From Ehretia macrophylla (taxonomy: Eukaryota > Streptophyta > Magnoliopsida > Boraginales > Ehretiaceae): 64,000 nucleotides of DNA. The notes beneath the pieces were generated by a model. That model was not told the origin of the DNA and made no database searches. It saw only the letters and a list, made by a program, of their open reading frames with translations. Positions 23,823-34,817 of the stretch are shown here, one piece after another; the first letter of the stretch is position 1; every line of letters starts with the position of its first letter. Made by a program: the position numbers and the translations under genes. The DNA lies in assembly GCA_037974665.1 (NCBI GenBank), contig CM075767.1, forward strand, positions 28,173,498-28,237,497. The letters are read 5' to 3'.

Positions 23823-26411
23823 TGTGAAATCCCAATTTGCATGTCTTTGCCTCGATTTGCATGTCTTTGCCTCGATTTGTGTGATTTGACCTGTTTATGT
23901 TTTATATGAGTTAGAATGTGCTAAATATGTTATTTATATTCCTAATACATGCTATGTGCGCATTCATGAAATTTTTATCAAAAACGGCATCAGAAATTTT
24001 ATCGACGATTTTTGTGAATAGTGTTTTGAACACCTGTCCTCTAAAATTTTTACAAGGGTGTTTTAAACGTCTTAAAACCTAGTCCTCTATTATTAATAGA
24101 CCCATGTTTGATAAAAATTGATTATGAAATTGAATAGTAATTTAAATAGATTTTTCAGGCGAAAAGTAGCGTTTTTGAGCCAAATAGTGATTTCTTCTAA
24201 ACTCGATTCTTGCATTGACTTTCGTTGACCTAGTATATATATTAGTATAAATGTATTTATATGTGTTATTAAATGATTTTAGATTAATTGTGCATTCAAA
24301 AGACATTTGAAAATAAATAATATGAATTTTCACCTTCTTTTGCAGAAAATCGAGTTTTAAGCTGACTCGGGTGAAATTGTTTGAATGTAAAACTTCTTGT
24401 CACCTAAAAATAAACTACTTGAGATAGTTTAGGTGTTGCATAATTAATTTGAGCAAGAGTAGTCAAGAAAATGATTTAAAAGACAAGAAAACACTAAAAA
24501 TAATTAGTTTCCACCTTTGACTTTCTTTTATTTGTTTGACCTTTGCTTAATATATCATCAACACACATCAAAAGCTCACAAAACATACTCATTTTACACA
24601 CACATTACCTAAATTCCAAGGGGAGGCAAAAAGAAGGCATTTTCAAGGTTTTTCAAAGAATTTTTCACATAGATTTTGGAATTCAAGTCCAAATCACTTC
24701 ATTCAAAGCTTGATTTCACTCGTTGGGCATCTATTCCACACATTTCTTGCATCAAAACACATCAAAGGTGAGAGAAAAATTCTAGATCTCAAAAGTCCTA
24801 TTTTATGTTTTTGCTTATAATTGTATTTTGAACCGTTAGAATGTTAATTTGAAGTTATATTATTGCTCAATGCATGCTAGGGATCGTTTATGTGTATTAC
24901 TACGAGATTTGAACTATTATAGCGAAATTATTTATTTTCGGGTATTTAAAGTTGATAGATTGGCCATTTGATGAATATCTTGAGTTGTTGTGGTTGGAAT
25001 CGATTGCCGTCGATTTCTAAAAGTTTTTTAATTACGTGGTAACGCCGTTATAATGCCGAATTTTCGATTGCGATGTTTGTGTGAAAATCCAAAAATTTCA
25101 GCCTAGGTGCATTGAGGTTTTAGGGTTGTTGGGTTTGATTTTGATGTGTCTTGGTTGGTTTTCGAGAAGGATAATATAGTTGATTGAATGGGTGAGTGTT
25201 AGAAACTGATTTAGAGTTGTTTAGATTAGTAGAATGTAAGATATGATTATTTGGAGTTTAGGCTGTCTTCCTTTAAATTGTTGAATTGAGCCTTAGTTGA
25301 TTGGGTGGTATTTGAGTGATTGAATTGTGAGTGTTGATGGTTAGACTAGGGTTAGATTACGTGTTTAATTCATGTTAAGTTGGATGGCCTACTTTGTCAT
25401 CTAACTTAGTTGTTTGTTGTTTAATTGATTACTTGATGTTATATTGATGATAATTGATGATTATTGATGATTATTGATGATTATTGATTGATGATTGATG
25501 AACCGGGAGCTAGGAAATTCTTCTAGATTGTCCTCCTGTGAATGATGTTTATTATTATTGCTGAGTCTTGGTATGTGTGTGCCACCTCTCGGGCAGCATC
25601 GGGCTGTCGGGTTGATAACGGCATGACTACCAGAGACTACCTCCAGCTCGCATGACGGAGGTGTCATGGAGGGCGAGGCTAGTGAGGTACCTCGGGTGCG
25701 TGAGTAATAGGGAGTTACAAGAAGAATGGTTGAGATCGTGATGGCGTTTGGAGCTACACCAACTAGAGTATCCTTTATTGATTGGTCATTATAGTTATGT
25801 GTTTATATTGTTATTGATGTTTTATTGTGTGTTTACTGCTCAAAGGATCATTTCCAATGAGTATAGTAAATACTGTTAGAGATCTATCGGATCCTCATTG
25901 AGCTTGTTTTATATAAGCTCACTCTCTATTATTGCATGCATACAGGTGATATTGATCAAGATAACAGATATGTGCCTCAGGAAGCTGAGAATGTGCTTTA
26001 TATGGACGAGTCTTGTGTGCCGGAGTCATTGCCATGAATTTTTCTTAGTTGTTGTAATATGTTATATTGTATAACTTACTCAATTATAAGACTTATGTAT
26101 ATTGCTAATTTAGTAGTCTTGTTTTTGAACATGGTTAGGTTGCTGAATTGGTTATAATCTATTTTAGGAATGTATGTTATATAGTAAATGTATGATGTTG
26201 GAACGGAGGCGTATAACCTATGGATGCAATGGTAAAGAATGTTTATTGTATGTTGTGGTTGTGTTGTTAATTGTTGAATTATTGTGGAGTTGGATGTATG
26301 AGTTTCGAAGAGGTTGGTTTAGAGCCTCAGTGTCCAAATTACTGTCGTTATACTGCCGAAATTATGTTGTGTCTTGACTTATTGTAGGAGGGGTTGAGTT
26401 GGGGTGTGACA
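23823..26411 (+). mobile_element. 3' LTR of the LARD-like element
   Basis: 2589 bp, collinear with 18461-21016. Small differences include extra 'gatgattattgat' units near 25450-25500 and the degraded end GGGGTGTGACA. The palindrome lies at 25899-25921. Confidence 0.92.
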
Positions 26412-26861
26412 ATTTTCATTTGGAGTTGTACTTCTTTAACTAGAAGATAATTGTATATTATCTTTTCATTGCCACAGATTGCATATAGTGGAAATAATGA
26501 GTTAGATGCGTGCTACTTTACTCCTAACGTTAGATGTGTGCCACTTTGCACATAACATTATAATAGAGGAGGGTGGGAGAGGAAGAGAAAGAGAAAAAGA
26601 AAAAGAAAAGAATCTGCTAATAACGTTACAATATTATAATATTATAAACAATAGTCAATTATTGTAAATTGTTAATAAAATTACATTATTAACAAGCGTA
26701 GCCACTAATTATGTTGGATATATTGCATAAATTTTTTTACTAATTTAATTTTGAAAACTGATTCAAACTCTAATATTATGATCTAATAATATTCCTAATC
26801 AGAAAATAATGTCTCACTAGCTTTGTTAAAATCATGATTTATACATGGTCTGCTTTCTTGA
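26412..26861. other. Intergenic between the LARD-like element and F-box unit 1
   Basis: AT-rich, with a short GA-rich simple repeat around 26568-26612. No gene seen. Homology with the other F-box units begins at about 26862. Confidence 0.5.
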
Positions 26862-27713
26862 ATATATTGCTTTTTTAGTATTTTCCACATTCTAGTCTTC
26901 AACGAGAAGCTTTAATGCCTGATATTATATCCATTACCTATGCTATCTTTAGCATGATAGTGTATGATTTTGTATGTGTACAAGCTCTAACATGGTCTGT
27001 ATTAGCAACTCATATGCTTGTCTATCTAAAATATCATGGTTTATTAACTTGTTCAATTCCTATTCTTTAGCGCTTTTTCCTATATATTCGGTTTTCTAAA
27101 ATGGGTGATTTTGGTGAGTTAGACTTTGTGGCGGGTGGATGCTAAGATGGAATATGATGAGAGGCTATTCCTCCATATTCATACTTTGTGTACAAGACCT
27201 CATTAGAAAAATTATAGCATTTCAATTCCACCCGAATGTTTAAAGCAGTTATTGTTGTTTTACTTTTTAAAACAATTAGTTGACTACCTTCGTTGTACAA
27301 TAAATACTTTGTAGTAGTCACAAATTTCATTAATTAAGAGTTGCCATCTATTGCAAAATATAGAAATAAATTAAGAATGACTAGATAATTTCAATGCCAT
27401 TAGCATTTACAGCATCTAAGTGGTGACTACAAGGAGATAATAAGCTATGCTTCACTATTTTTGGGCTTTTGTATCCAATGATGTAAAGATTGTTTAATTT
27501 GTGCTCGGAAATACTATTCCATAGTAGGACAAAATTAAAACTTTACGATCAACAGATGAGAAAGGTAAAGCCCGTAAAGGGACTATCGTACATAGCCTCA
27601 AAGACTATAAAGTACACTATAATTAATATTCCAGAATATTAGTCACTAAAATAACAATGATTAATTGTCTATTTTCACTGATTTTACAAAACATGTGCTA
27701 ATTGTCAATGCAG

Positions 27714-29197
27714 ATCATCAAGAGATGTCAAGTGTTCTGGCTCAACCTTTTGATATGATAAGTAATCTTCCTGACAATGTTATGGAGACCATCCTGATGT
27801 ATTTGCCAATACGAGATGCCATAAAGACAAGTATTTTAGCCCGAAAATGGAGGTATCGCTGGACAAAACTTCCACAACTGATAATTGATGAAATGTTGTG
27901 GAAGAAATCTAGAGTTACAGTAGCAATGATTTTATGTCAGCTTTTGTTGCCTCATGAAGGACCTATCAACAAGTTTTCCATCTCCGTTCCTGGATTAGAA
28001 AGCTTTCCCAAATTGACAACCTGATCCTTTTCCTCTCAAGGAACGGTATTGAAGATCTTACCCTTGAGATGTGGAACGATGAAGATGAGTGCTACTGATT
28101 GCCATCATCATTTTTTACATGCCAACAGCTGAGGCATTTGAGTCTTCGTTCTTGTTTGATTGACACCACACCCACCTTCAAAGGATTTAATAGGCTGATT
28201 ACTCTAAAGCTATGTGACGTTGCTATTACTGACGAAATGCTTAGAAGTTTAATCTCCAGTTCCCCTGTACTCGAGTTATTGGAGCTGGAAATCTCTTCTG
28301 ATGATATTGAAATTGATGCTCCTAATCTGAAAACTTTCAGATTTAGAGGCATTACAAGATCAATTTTCTTCAAGAAAGCCCCACTTCTTCCTTCAGTTTC
28401 AATTGTACTGGATGATACGAATTTCTGGGAACTAGGAACATGCAACTTTGTTGAGTTCTTCAATGGTCTGCCTGTTATTGAGAACCTGCACTTGAACTAT
28501 GTTCTTATTGAGGTAAATGTATCATCCGGAAGTACCGAGAACGCTTCTGACTACCACTTTAGTCTACCTTAAAGATCTTAAGCTCTCTGAAATGTCGTTA
28601 AATCTATTGCATGAGCTGTCATTTATCCTTTGCACTTGTTTCTTTCAGTCCTTGGCTGCAGGCGCAGTTCCGAGAAATCTTCTGGTTAGTTTAATCTACC
28701 TTAAAGATCTTAAGCTCTCTGATATAACGTTAGATGAATCGGATGTGTTGTCATTTACTCTGTGCTTGCTTAGAAATTCCCCAAACTTGAATTGTATTGA
28801 TATTCAGGTAAGTAATTTGGAAGTTTCTCTCGCAATTGTACTTTATATCTTAATTTTCGTATTAATGTGTTTATACAATCTTTTTCCTAAGTTGTTCATC
28901 CAAGTTGCTTCCCACACTAATGCCGTTCTGGAGATTCTGAAGAAGGAATTCTACTTGCATGTAATATTGAATGAACTTAAGGAAGTGAAACTGCAAGATG
29001 TTACTGGGACAATTCCGGAATTGGAATTCATTAAGCTTATGTTAGCTAAATCACCAAGTCTAGAGAAAATGCTAGTTCATCCTGGAAAAGAGATTGCTGA
29101 TAATGGATCCAAGATCCTCAAAGAACTGACTAGATTTCAGCGTGCATCGAAGGACGCAGAAGTAATTTATGCAGATGTAGTGGAAAATCAAGTTTGA
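27714..29197 (+). pseudogene. F-box/LRR/FBD protein, copy 1 (frameshift and stop)
   Basis: Such proteins are substrate-recognition parts of SCF ubiquitin ligases. Exons inferred: 27714-28512, 28649-28807, 28892-29197. The F-box is at the N-terminus (ISNLPDNVMETILMYLPIRD, then ILARKWRYRW), followed by leucine-rich segments (LRHLSLRSC, ITLKLCDVAITDEMLRSL, LENLHLNYV type) and a C-terminal FBD domain (LNELKEVKLQDVTG to FQRASKDAEVIYA). Breaks, seen by comparison with copy 2: one base missing at about 28008-28011, and TGA at 28096 where copy 2 has AGA. The first coding exon found in other copies (ATGG) is missing upstream here, though an in-frame ATG exists at 27725. The last intron (28808-28891, 84 nt) has no stop in frame. 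Closest family as remembered is the At1g13570-like group. Probably non-functional unless either break is an assembly error. Confidence 0.85.
28535..28636 (+). repeat. Duplicated exon-3 relic in F-box copy 1
   Basis: About 100 bp resembling the start of exon 3 of copy 2 (33357-33460) and also the true exon 3 of this gene (28667-28766); both contain 'taccttaaagatcttaagct'. It lacks an upstream acceptor, and its end is fused to the pyrimidine tract 'cttgtttctttcag' that serves the next exon. Confidence 0.8.
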
Positions 29198-29704
29198 TAT
29201 CTCAGATACAGATTATGGCTTTAAGACTGGAACAAGAGGAGTTGTAAATCACTTGACGTTTTTGTTGATTAGGTCCTATATCAAAGCTATAAAGGAATCA
29301 GAAAAGAAGTCATACAAATGGTGCTCATGCGGTTCAAATGTGCCTGTTTCAAATGCAGAATGTTTGAAGTATTCGTTTTTTGCTTTTTGGCATTAGAGTT
29401 GATCTAAGCCTCTAAGATTCACTTGCTCTACACATGATTCGAACCATGATTGACTAATTAAGGTGCACGTTGATCGTATACATAATTCACTTGAAATTAG
29501 ATGTTAACTTAAAGAATATCTTATAGTCTTTCGACGAATTTAGAATAACATCTATAGATGGTCAAAGTATTGTTGCTATACTTCTGAAGTTCCTTTTTTT
29601 TTATAAAAAAAAAAAAATGCACTTCATTCCTCCAATTTTACTTTTTTCCTTTTCTTTTTTATTTTTTTGATCTCTTCTCCTTCCCCACCGCGCCCCCTCC
29701 CCCT

Positions 29705-29725
29705 CCCCCCCCCCCCCCCCCCCCC
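29705..29725. repeat. Poly-C run, 21 bp, within a pyrimidine tract
   Basis: An uninterrupted C run flanked by CCCCCT blocks (29691-29732). Length is likely to vary and be hard to sequence. Confidence 0.9.
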
Positions 29726-29965
29726 TCCCCCCTTTCACTTTTACCCCCAACCCCTTACACCCTTGAAAATTGAACCCTAAACCTCCCATGTCCAGGGTGA
29801 TAGCCCTTACTCAATTCTCAACTTCTCCAATTTTACATAGATCAAAGGACTGACAATAAGGGTAGTTTTTGCGGGTATCTATCCCATCCCCGCTCTAGTC
29901 GGGCAGAATTGGGTGAGAAATGGGGAACGGGGTAAGGGACGGGGATTAACTTTAATCCCGACATA

Positions 29966-29988
29966 GGGGCGGGGCGGGGCGGGGCGGG
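29966..29988 (+). repeat. Tandem GGGGC, strong G-quadruplex pattern
   Basis: Four runs of four G and a final GGG, separated by single C bases, inside a longer GC-rich patch (about 29870-30000) that also carries inverted GGGGAT/ATCCC text. Confidence 0.85.
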
Positions 29989-30101
29989 ACGGGACACAAG
30001 TATAAACATTCTTCGCTCTAGATACATATATAGTTATTTTTATGTCTTTAGTTTTACATCTGTATTGAAATTTAGAATTATAAATATAAAAGTATAAAAA
30101 A

Positions 30102-30342
30102 TGACATTAAATAAAGTATTACTAAAATAAAGAAGAAAAAAAAAGATGGCTCAAAAAGATTTTATAATCATTCTTTTGATTATCATTGAGAGCAAGAAAA
30201 AGCTTGCCTCAGAGTTTCGATTCGATTTGTTTATATAAATTACCAAATAGCTCCCCTCGCCCTCATCAAAACTGACATTAAATAAAGTATTACTAAAATA
30301 AAAAAGGAAAAATAGATGACTCAAAAGGATTTTATAATAATT
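30102..30342. repeat. Direct repeat of about 70 bp, spaced 171 bp
   Basis: 30102-30172 and 30273-30342 share 'tgacattaaataaagtatta' and a later 'ctcaaaa.gattttataat'. Origin unknown. Confidence 0.8.
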
Positions 30343-30518
30343 TTTTAATTAAGACATTACATATCATTACTTAATGTTTGCAATTATTTTACGTAAATAC
30401 CTTCCTTTCGCTATTAATCATAGTTGATTCAAGAGATTGTTAATTGTTCTTAGTTGTTCTTCAAACTAGTTTCAAACAACATAATTGAGAGTTATATTAT
30501 AAAAATGTGCAACGATAA

Positions 30519-30521
30519 CAA

Positions 30522-30553
<32 letters not shown>
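30519..30553. repeat. (ATA)n microsatellite
   Basis: About eleven ATA/AAT units. Confidence 0.95.
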
Positions 30554-30555
<2 letters not shown>

Positions 30556-31255
30556 TGATTCCAATTACACAAATGAGTATTGTTTTTCCACATATAATTC
30601 TCTTTCACAAATATTTTAGTCATAATTTATTTGAGATGTTTAAAACTCAATTATTATAATATGATTTTTACCATATAATTGGAAGCATAACACTCAATAT
30701 ATAATTAATGTTTGACCTCTATTCAATATATATATATATATATTGAGTAATTTTAACCTCTATTAAATAAAAATTATGAATCCGTCTTACACATAGATGA
30801 AACTTTCCCATATGATGAAAGTGTTGCAATAAACCAATACTTGACTGACCTAACATTAATTGATTGATTAAAAGTGAGTTTGAGTACTCTTAACTGCTAC
30901 TGAAATTATACTTTAGACTAACTTGACACATGTTTTGGGTTGAAGTACTATAACTCCAAAATTTGACTCATATTAGCTGTTAGATCAAGCCGTGGAATTT
31001 CAGTATGATTCATTTTTAAGGTGGTGATTTATTCGATTTATACATCGTAAATAGATTGAGTATGATGTTTAAAAAAAGTATAAACTTAGCAAAAAAGAAA
31101 AGGACAATGGGCTCCAGTCGAAAGACCACGTCTCCTAGTAAATCTAAAAGCCATCAAAAGTGTCTAATCATCTTTCTTTACTAAATAAAAAGCACTTGCC
31201 ACATTCAGTTCTTAGTTCTTCCTTTCAGGTACGTTCAAAGACGCACGAAAGCCAT

Positions 31256-33881
31256 ATGGGTAAGCAATTTTCTATAGTTCTTTTTATTTTCTTGAAAATA
31301 TTGGTTTTTTAGTTTTTTTTCCCCCACATTCTAGTCTTGAAAAAGAAGCTTTAATGTGTGAATTATATTCATATGTGTGCTATCTTCAGCATGTTGGTGG
31401 ATGGTTTTATATGTGTACAAGCTCTAATATGATCTGTATTGGCAAATCATATCACATATGCTTGTGTGTGTAGAATATAATGGTTTATTAACTTGTTCAA
31501 TTGCTTCAAGTTGCTCCTTTTCCTACTCCTTATTTCTTTTTCCTATATTGGGTTTTCTGAAATGGGTGATTTTGTTCTCTGTTTCAGCATATATGTGAGT
31601 GCCAAAATCAACACTGATCAAGAAATACCACATGTTATTTTTATAAATGTCGCGCTCTGTGTACAAGATTCAGGGAAATATATCAACACATATTGTGATT
31701 TGTGAAAGATTATAACATTACTATTCAACCATCACCCTTACACCTCTCATATTACTATTCAACCCGAGTAATTTTGTACATCACTCTACACCCCTCATTT
31801 GTGTGATGAGTACTTATGTATTAAAAGCTAAACCTCTCGTTTATATGGTAAAAACTCAATTATACAAGAAATGGTGAATTGGTGAAAGAGTGACATATAA
31901 CAATGTCATTCAACCTGACATAATTTGTAGTATTTCATTATTTAAGGTAGTAATTGTTTTATTTTTTGAAAGGATTGGTTGACTACCTTGGTAATTAGAT
32001 GATACATACTTTGTAATAGTTAGAAATCTGAAATTTCAATATTTAAGAGTTGCTGTGATAGTAAAACATAGAAATAAATGAAGAATGGCTTGATAATTTC
32101 ATGCTAAAGAATGTATGATAAATAAATTTCTATACCATTAGCAGTTGCAGCATCTAATTGGTGACTAAAAGGAGATAAATCTTTCCCTAGTTTTGGGGTT
32201 TGGTATCCAATTAGCAGGGCGTAATTGTATTCCAACTAATCCAAAACTTTATAATCAACAGATGAGAAAGGTAAAGCCCCTAGAGGGGTAACCTTATACA
32301 GCTGCAAAGCATATAAGAATATTACACTATAACTAATATTTCAGAATAGTAGTTGCTAAACTTACAACGTTTAATTGTTGTCTATTTTCATTGACTATAC
32401 AAAAACCGGGGTTAATTGTCACTGCAGATCATCAAGAGATGTCAACTGTTGTGGCTCAACCTTTTGATATGATAAGTAATCTTCCTGAAAATGTTATAGA
32501 AACCATCCTGATGTATCTCCCAACACAAGATGCTGTAAGGACAAGTATTTTAGCAAGGAAATGAAGGCACCGTTAGGCTAAAGTTCCACAATTGATACTT
32601 GATGAAATGCTTTGGAATAAATTGAGTGTAAAGCATTCAGCTAGAATCACAATAACAATGATTTTATATCAACTTCTGTTGCCCCGTGAAGGACCTATCA
32701 ACAAGTTTTCCCTCTCCATTCCTGGATTCGAAAGCTTTCCTGAAATTGACAACCTAATCCTTTTCCTCTCAAGGAACGGTATTGAAGATCTTACCCTAAA
32801 GATGCAGACAGATGAGTGCTACAGATTGCCATCATTATTTTTCACATGCCAATAGCTGAGGCATTTGTGTCTTCATTCCTGTTTTATTAAGACCACACCT
32901 GCCTTCAAAGGATTTAATAGGCTGATTACTCTAGAGCTATGTAATGTTGCTATTACTGGTGAAATGCTTAGAAGTTTAACCTCCAGTTCCCCAGTACTTG
33001 AGTTACTGGATCTGGAAATCTCTTCCGATTATCATGATATTGAGATTGATGCTCCTAACCTGAAAACTTTCAGATTCAGAGGCATTATGAGATCATTTTT
33101 CTTGAAGAAAGCCCCACTTCTTGCTTCGGTTTCAATTTTGCCAAATGCTTCTCTATACCGTACGAATTTCAGGGAACTAGGAACATGCAACTTAGTTGAG
33201 TTCTTTCATGGTCTGCCTGTTCTTGAGAACCTGCACTTAAACTATGTTCTTATGCAGGTAATTGGTTCATACTGACTTTAATTCTTGAGTTATTTAGGTG
33301 AACTATGATTTTTATGTATTTCTTTTTGCCCTTGTTTCTTTTAGCCGTCAACTGCAAGTGAAGTACCAAGAAGGCTTCTGACTACTTTAGTCTACCTTAA
33401 AGATCTTAAGCTCTCTGAAGTATCATTAGATCTATTGAATAAGCTGTCATTTGTCCTTTGTTTGATCAGAAACTCCCCCAACCTAAAGCATATTGATATT
33501 GAAGTGAGTAAGGTTATCTCATATGTTGTATTTTATATCTCAATTTTCGTATGTATGTGGTTTAATAATCTTTCCCTAGTTTGTTGATGCTACTGCTGAT
33601 GACCCCAATGCGGTTCTGGAATTCCTGGAAGAGCAAGACTACTTAGACGTAACACTGAATGAGCTTAAGTGAAACTGCAAAATGTTATTGGGATAAGGCC
33701 TGAGTTTGAACTCATTCAGCTTTTATTGGCTAAATCACCAAATCTAAAGAAACTGACAATTCAGCCTGAGGAACTTACTGCAGATAAAGGATTTAAGATC
33801 CTCAAAGAAGTGACAAGATTTCGGCGTGCATCAATGGAAGCAGAAGTAATTTATGCAGACATGGAGAAAAATCAAGTTTGA
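31256..33881 (+). pseudogene. F-box/LRR/FBD protein, copy 2 (three stops, one frameshift)
   Basis: Inferred model: exon 1 is 31256-31259 (ATG G) with donor GGTAAGC; intron to the acceptor CTGCAG at 32427; exon 2 32428-33257; exon 3 33345-33503; exon 4 33580-33881. Splicing exon 1 to exon 2 reads M-D-H-Q-E-M-S, in frame with the F-box (ISNLPENVIETILMYLP). Leucine-rich repeats and a C-terminal FBD domain follow, as in copy 1. Breaks: TGA at 32562 and TAG at 32574, both at positions of Trp codons in copy 1; TAG at 32853, Gln in copy 1; and four bases missing after 33668 compared with copy 1. All three stops fit C-to-T or G-to-A change. The intron and exon layout is otherwise intact, so it was a working gene recently. 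It would have acted as an SCF ligase adaptor. Confidence 0.87.
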
Positions 33882-34817
33882 TGTCTCAGGTATATGCATT
33901 TTGTATAGATTTGGCTTTGAGAGTGGAACATAAGGAGTTGGTAAATCACTCGACGTTTTTGTTGATTAGGTCCTATATCAGAGCTATAAAGGAATCAGAA
34001 AAGAAGTCGTGCACATGGTACTCATGCGGTTCAAATTTGCCTGTTTTGTCTAGATGTAAGTCGTGTAACATGGAAAACGCTTTATTATTAATCGATCTAG
34101 TTGCATCACTGTTCTGAAAACGATGCCTCCTTGCTTGACATGTTTTGCCATTACAAATAGATGGATGTTTTTTGTTTATTATTGAAAATCAGGAAGGATA
34201 CTTGAGCTATTTCTTTGTCCAGTAACTAAAATTCAGCTTCCCTCTCCACCCCTCGCTGTGCGGTTTTGTCGGAAAAACTTGCACGTTTGTGCGTTTGGGG
34301 TGGGTGAGGTTCCTTGAGTTACATGTAACATACGAGAATACATTTTCTTCTAGTGAGAAAACATCCAGCAAGCGCAGTATTGCATATAAGATGTTGACAT
34401 GTCGTAAAATTACCAATCATTGTATAAACCGATTCATTTGATGACCTAATTGTATGGTGAAATTGTAAGCTTCTGCTATTTTTTATTTTTTTTGTCAAGT
34501 AGAAGCCATATACGCATAGGGATCGGGGACTAAAGACTGTCCTGGGATGGGTTTTGGGTGCTGGGGTGGGGTCAAAGGACAGCGGTAAATTGGTAATTTA
34601 GTTCAGTTTTGCAAGGGTATTTTAGTGATTAACCAATTTTCTGTCAAAATTTAACGGTAGTGATTAATTTGATCATGTTTGAAAATTTTTGACGTCCTAT
34701 CTGAATGATTTAGAACAATTGGGACTAAGTGAAAAACTATGTCAATGTTGGAGACGATTGCCGTAACTTACCCCAAAGTACATCAATGTCGTAACTTACT
34801 CCAAAGTACATCAATTT
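33882..34817 (+). other. 3' flank of F-box copy 2, conserved among units
   Basis: 33882-34110 matches the 3' flanks of copies 1 and 3. It includes a segment 'caggtatatgcat...ttgattag' absent from copy 1 near the stop, which may be a 3'-UTR intron. A 79-codon frame at 33878-34117 spans it but is not kept in the other copies. 34226-34480 matches 42695-42925, and 34480-34815 matches pieces at 45566-45710 and 51505-51570. Confidence 0.7.

Larger units (their letters stand above)
18461..26411 (+). mobile_element. Complete non-autonomous LTR retrotransposon (LARD-like), Tekay-related LTRs
   Basis: Structure seen directly: LTR 18461-21016, primer-binding site 21023-21034, a 2.8-kb internal region, PPT 23810-23822, LTR 23823-26411. 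A perfect 5-bp TSD, atttt, lies at 18456-18460 and 26412-26416. The two LTRs (2556 and 2589 bp) are collinear and very similar by eye, so the insertion is not ancient. The internal region has no gag, protease, RT, RNase H or integrase. The LTR ends and the conserved inner blocks resemble the coding Tekay-type element at 53255-62600, so that family (or a close one) is the plausible source of proteins in trans. It matches the LARD concept (long LTRs, long non-coding interior). Confidence 0.92.
26862..29400 (+). repeat. F-box duplication unit 1
   Basis: This segment is collinear with 31300-34110, with parts of 36240-39790, and at its start with 63620-63960. It holds the upstream intron-like region, the gene remnant and the 3' flank. 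Shared landmarks include 'gaagctttaatg', 'gtgtacaagctctaa', 'tttctaaaatgggtgatttt' and 'agatgagaaaggtaaagccc'. Confidence 0.85.
29198..31219. other. Spacer between F-box units 1 and 2
   Basis: No gene. It holds the 3' flank homologous to the other units (to about 29400), then a C-run (29705-29725), a G-rich block (29966-29988), an 80-bp direct repeat (30102-30342), an ATA array (about 30519-30553) and a short TA run (about 30728-30741). The end of the spacer (31090-31220) resembles 63410-63500, upstream of another unit. Confidence 0.6.

Noticed and set aside
29740..29840. A tRNA-like 'gggttcaa' text on the minus strand, considered as a SINE
   Set aside because: The B-box fit is poor, no A-box or TSD could be defined, and the neighbouring poly-C tract confuses the ends.
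33878..34117. A 79-codon frame after F-box copy 2
   Set aside because: The region is conserved among units but the frame is not; it spans a likely 3'-UTR intron.
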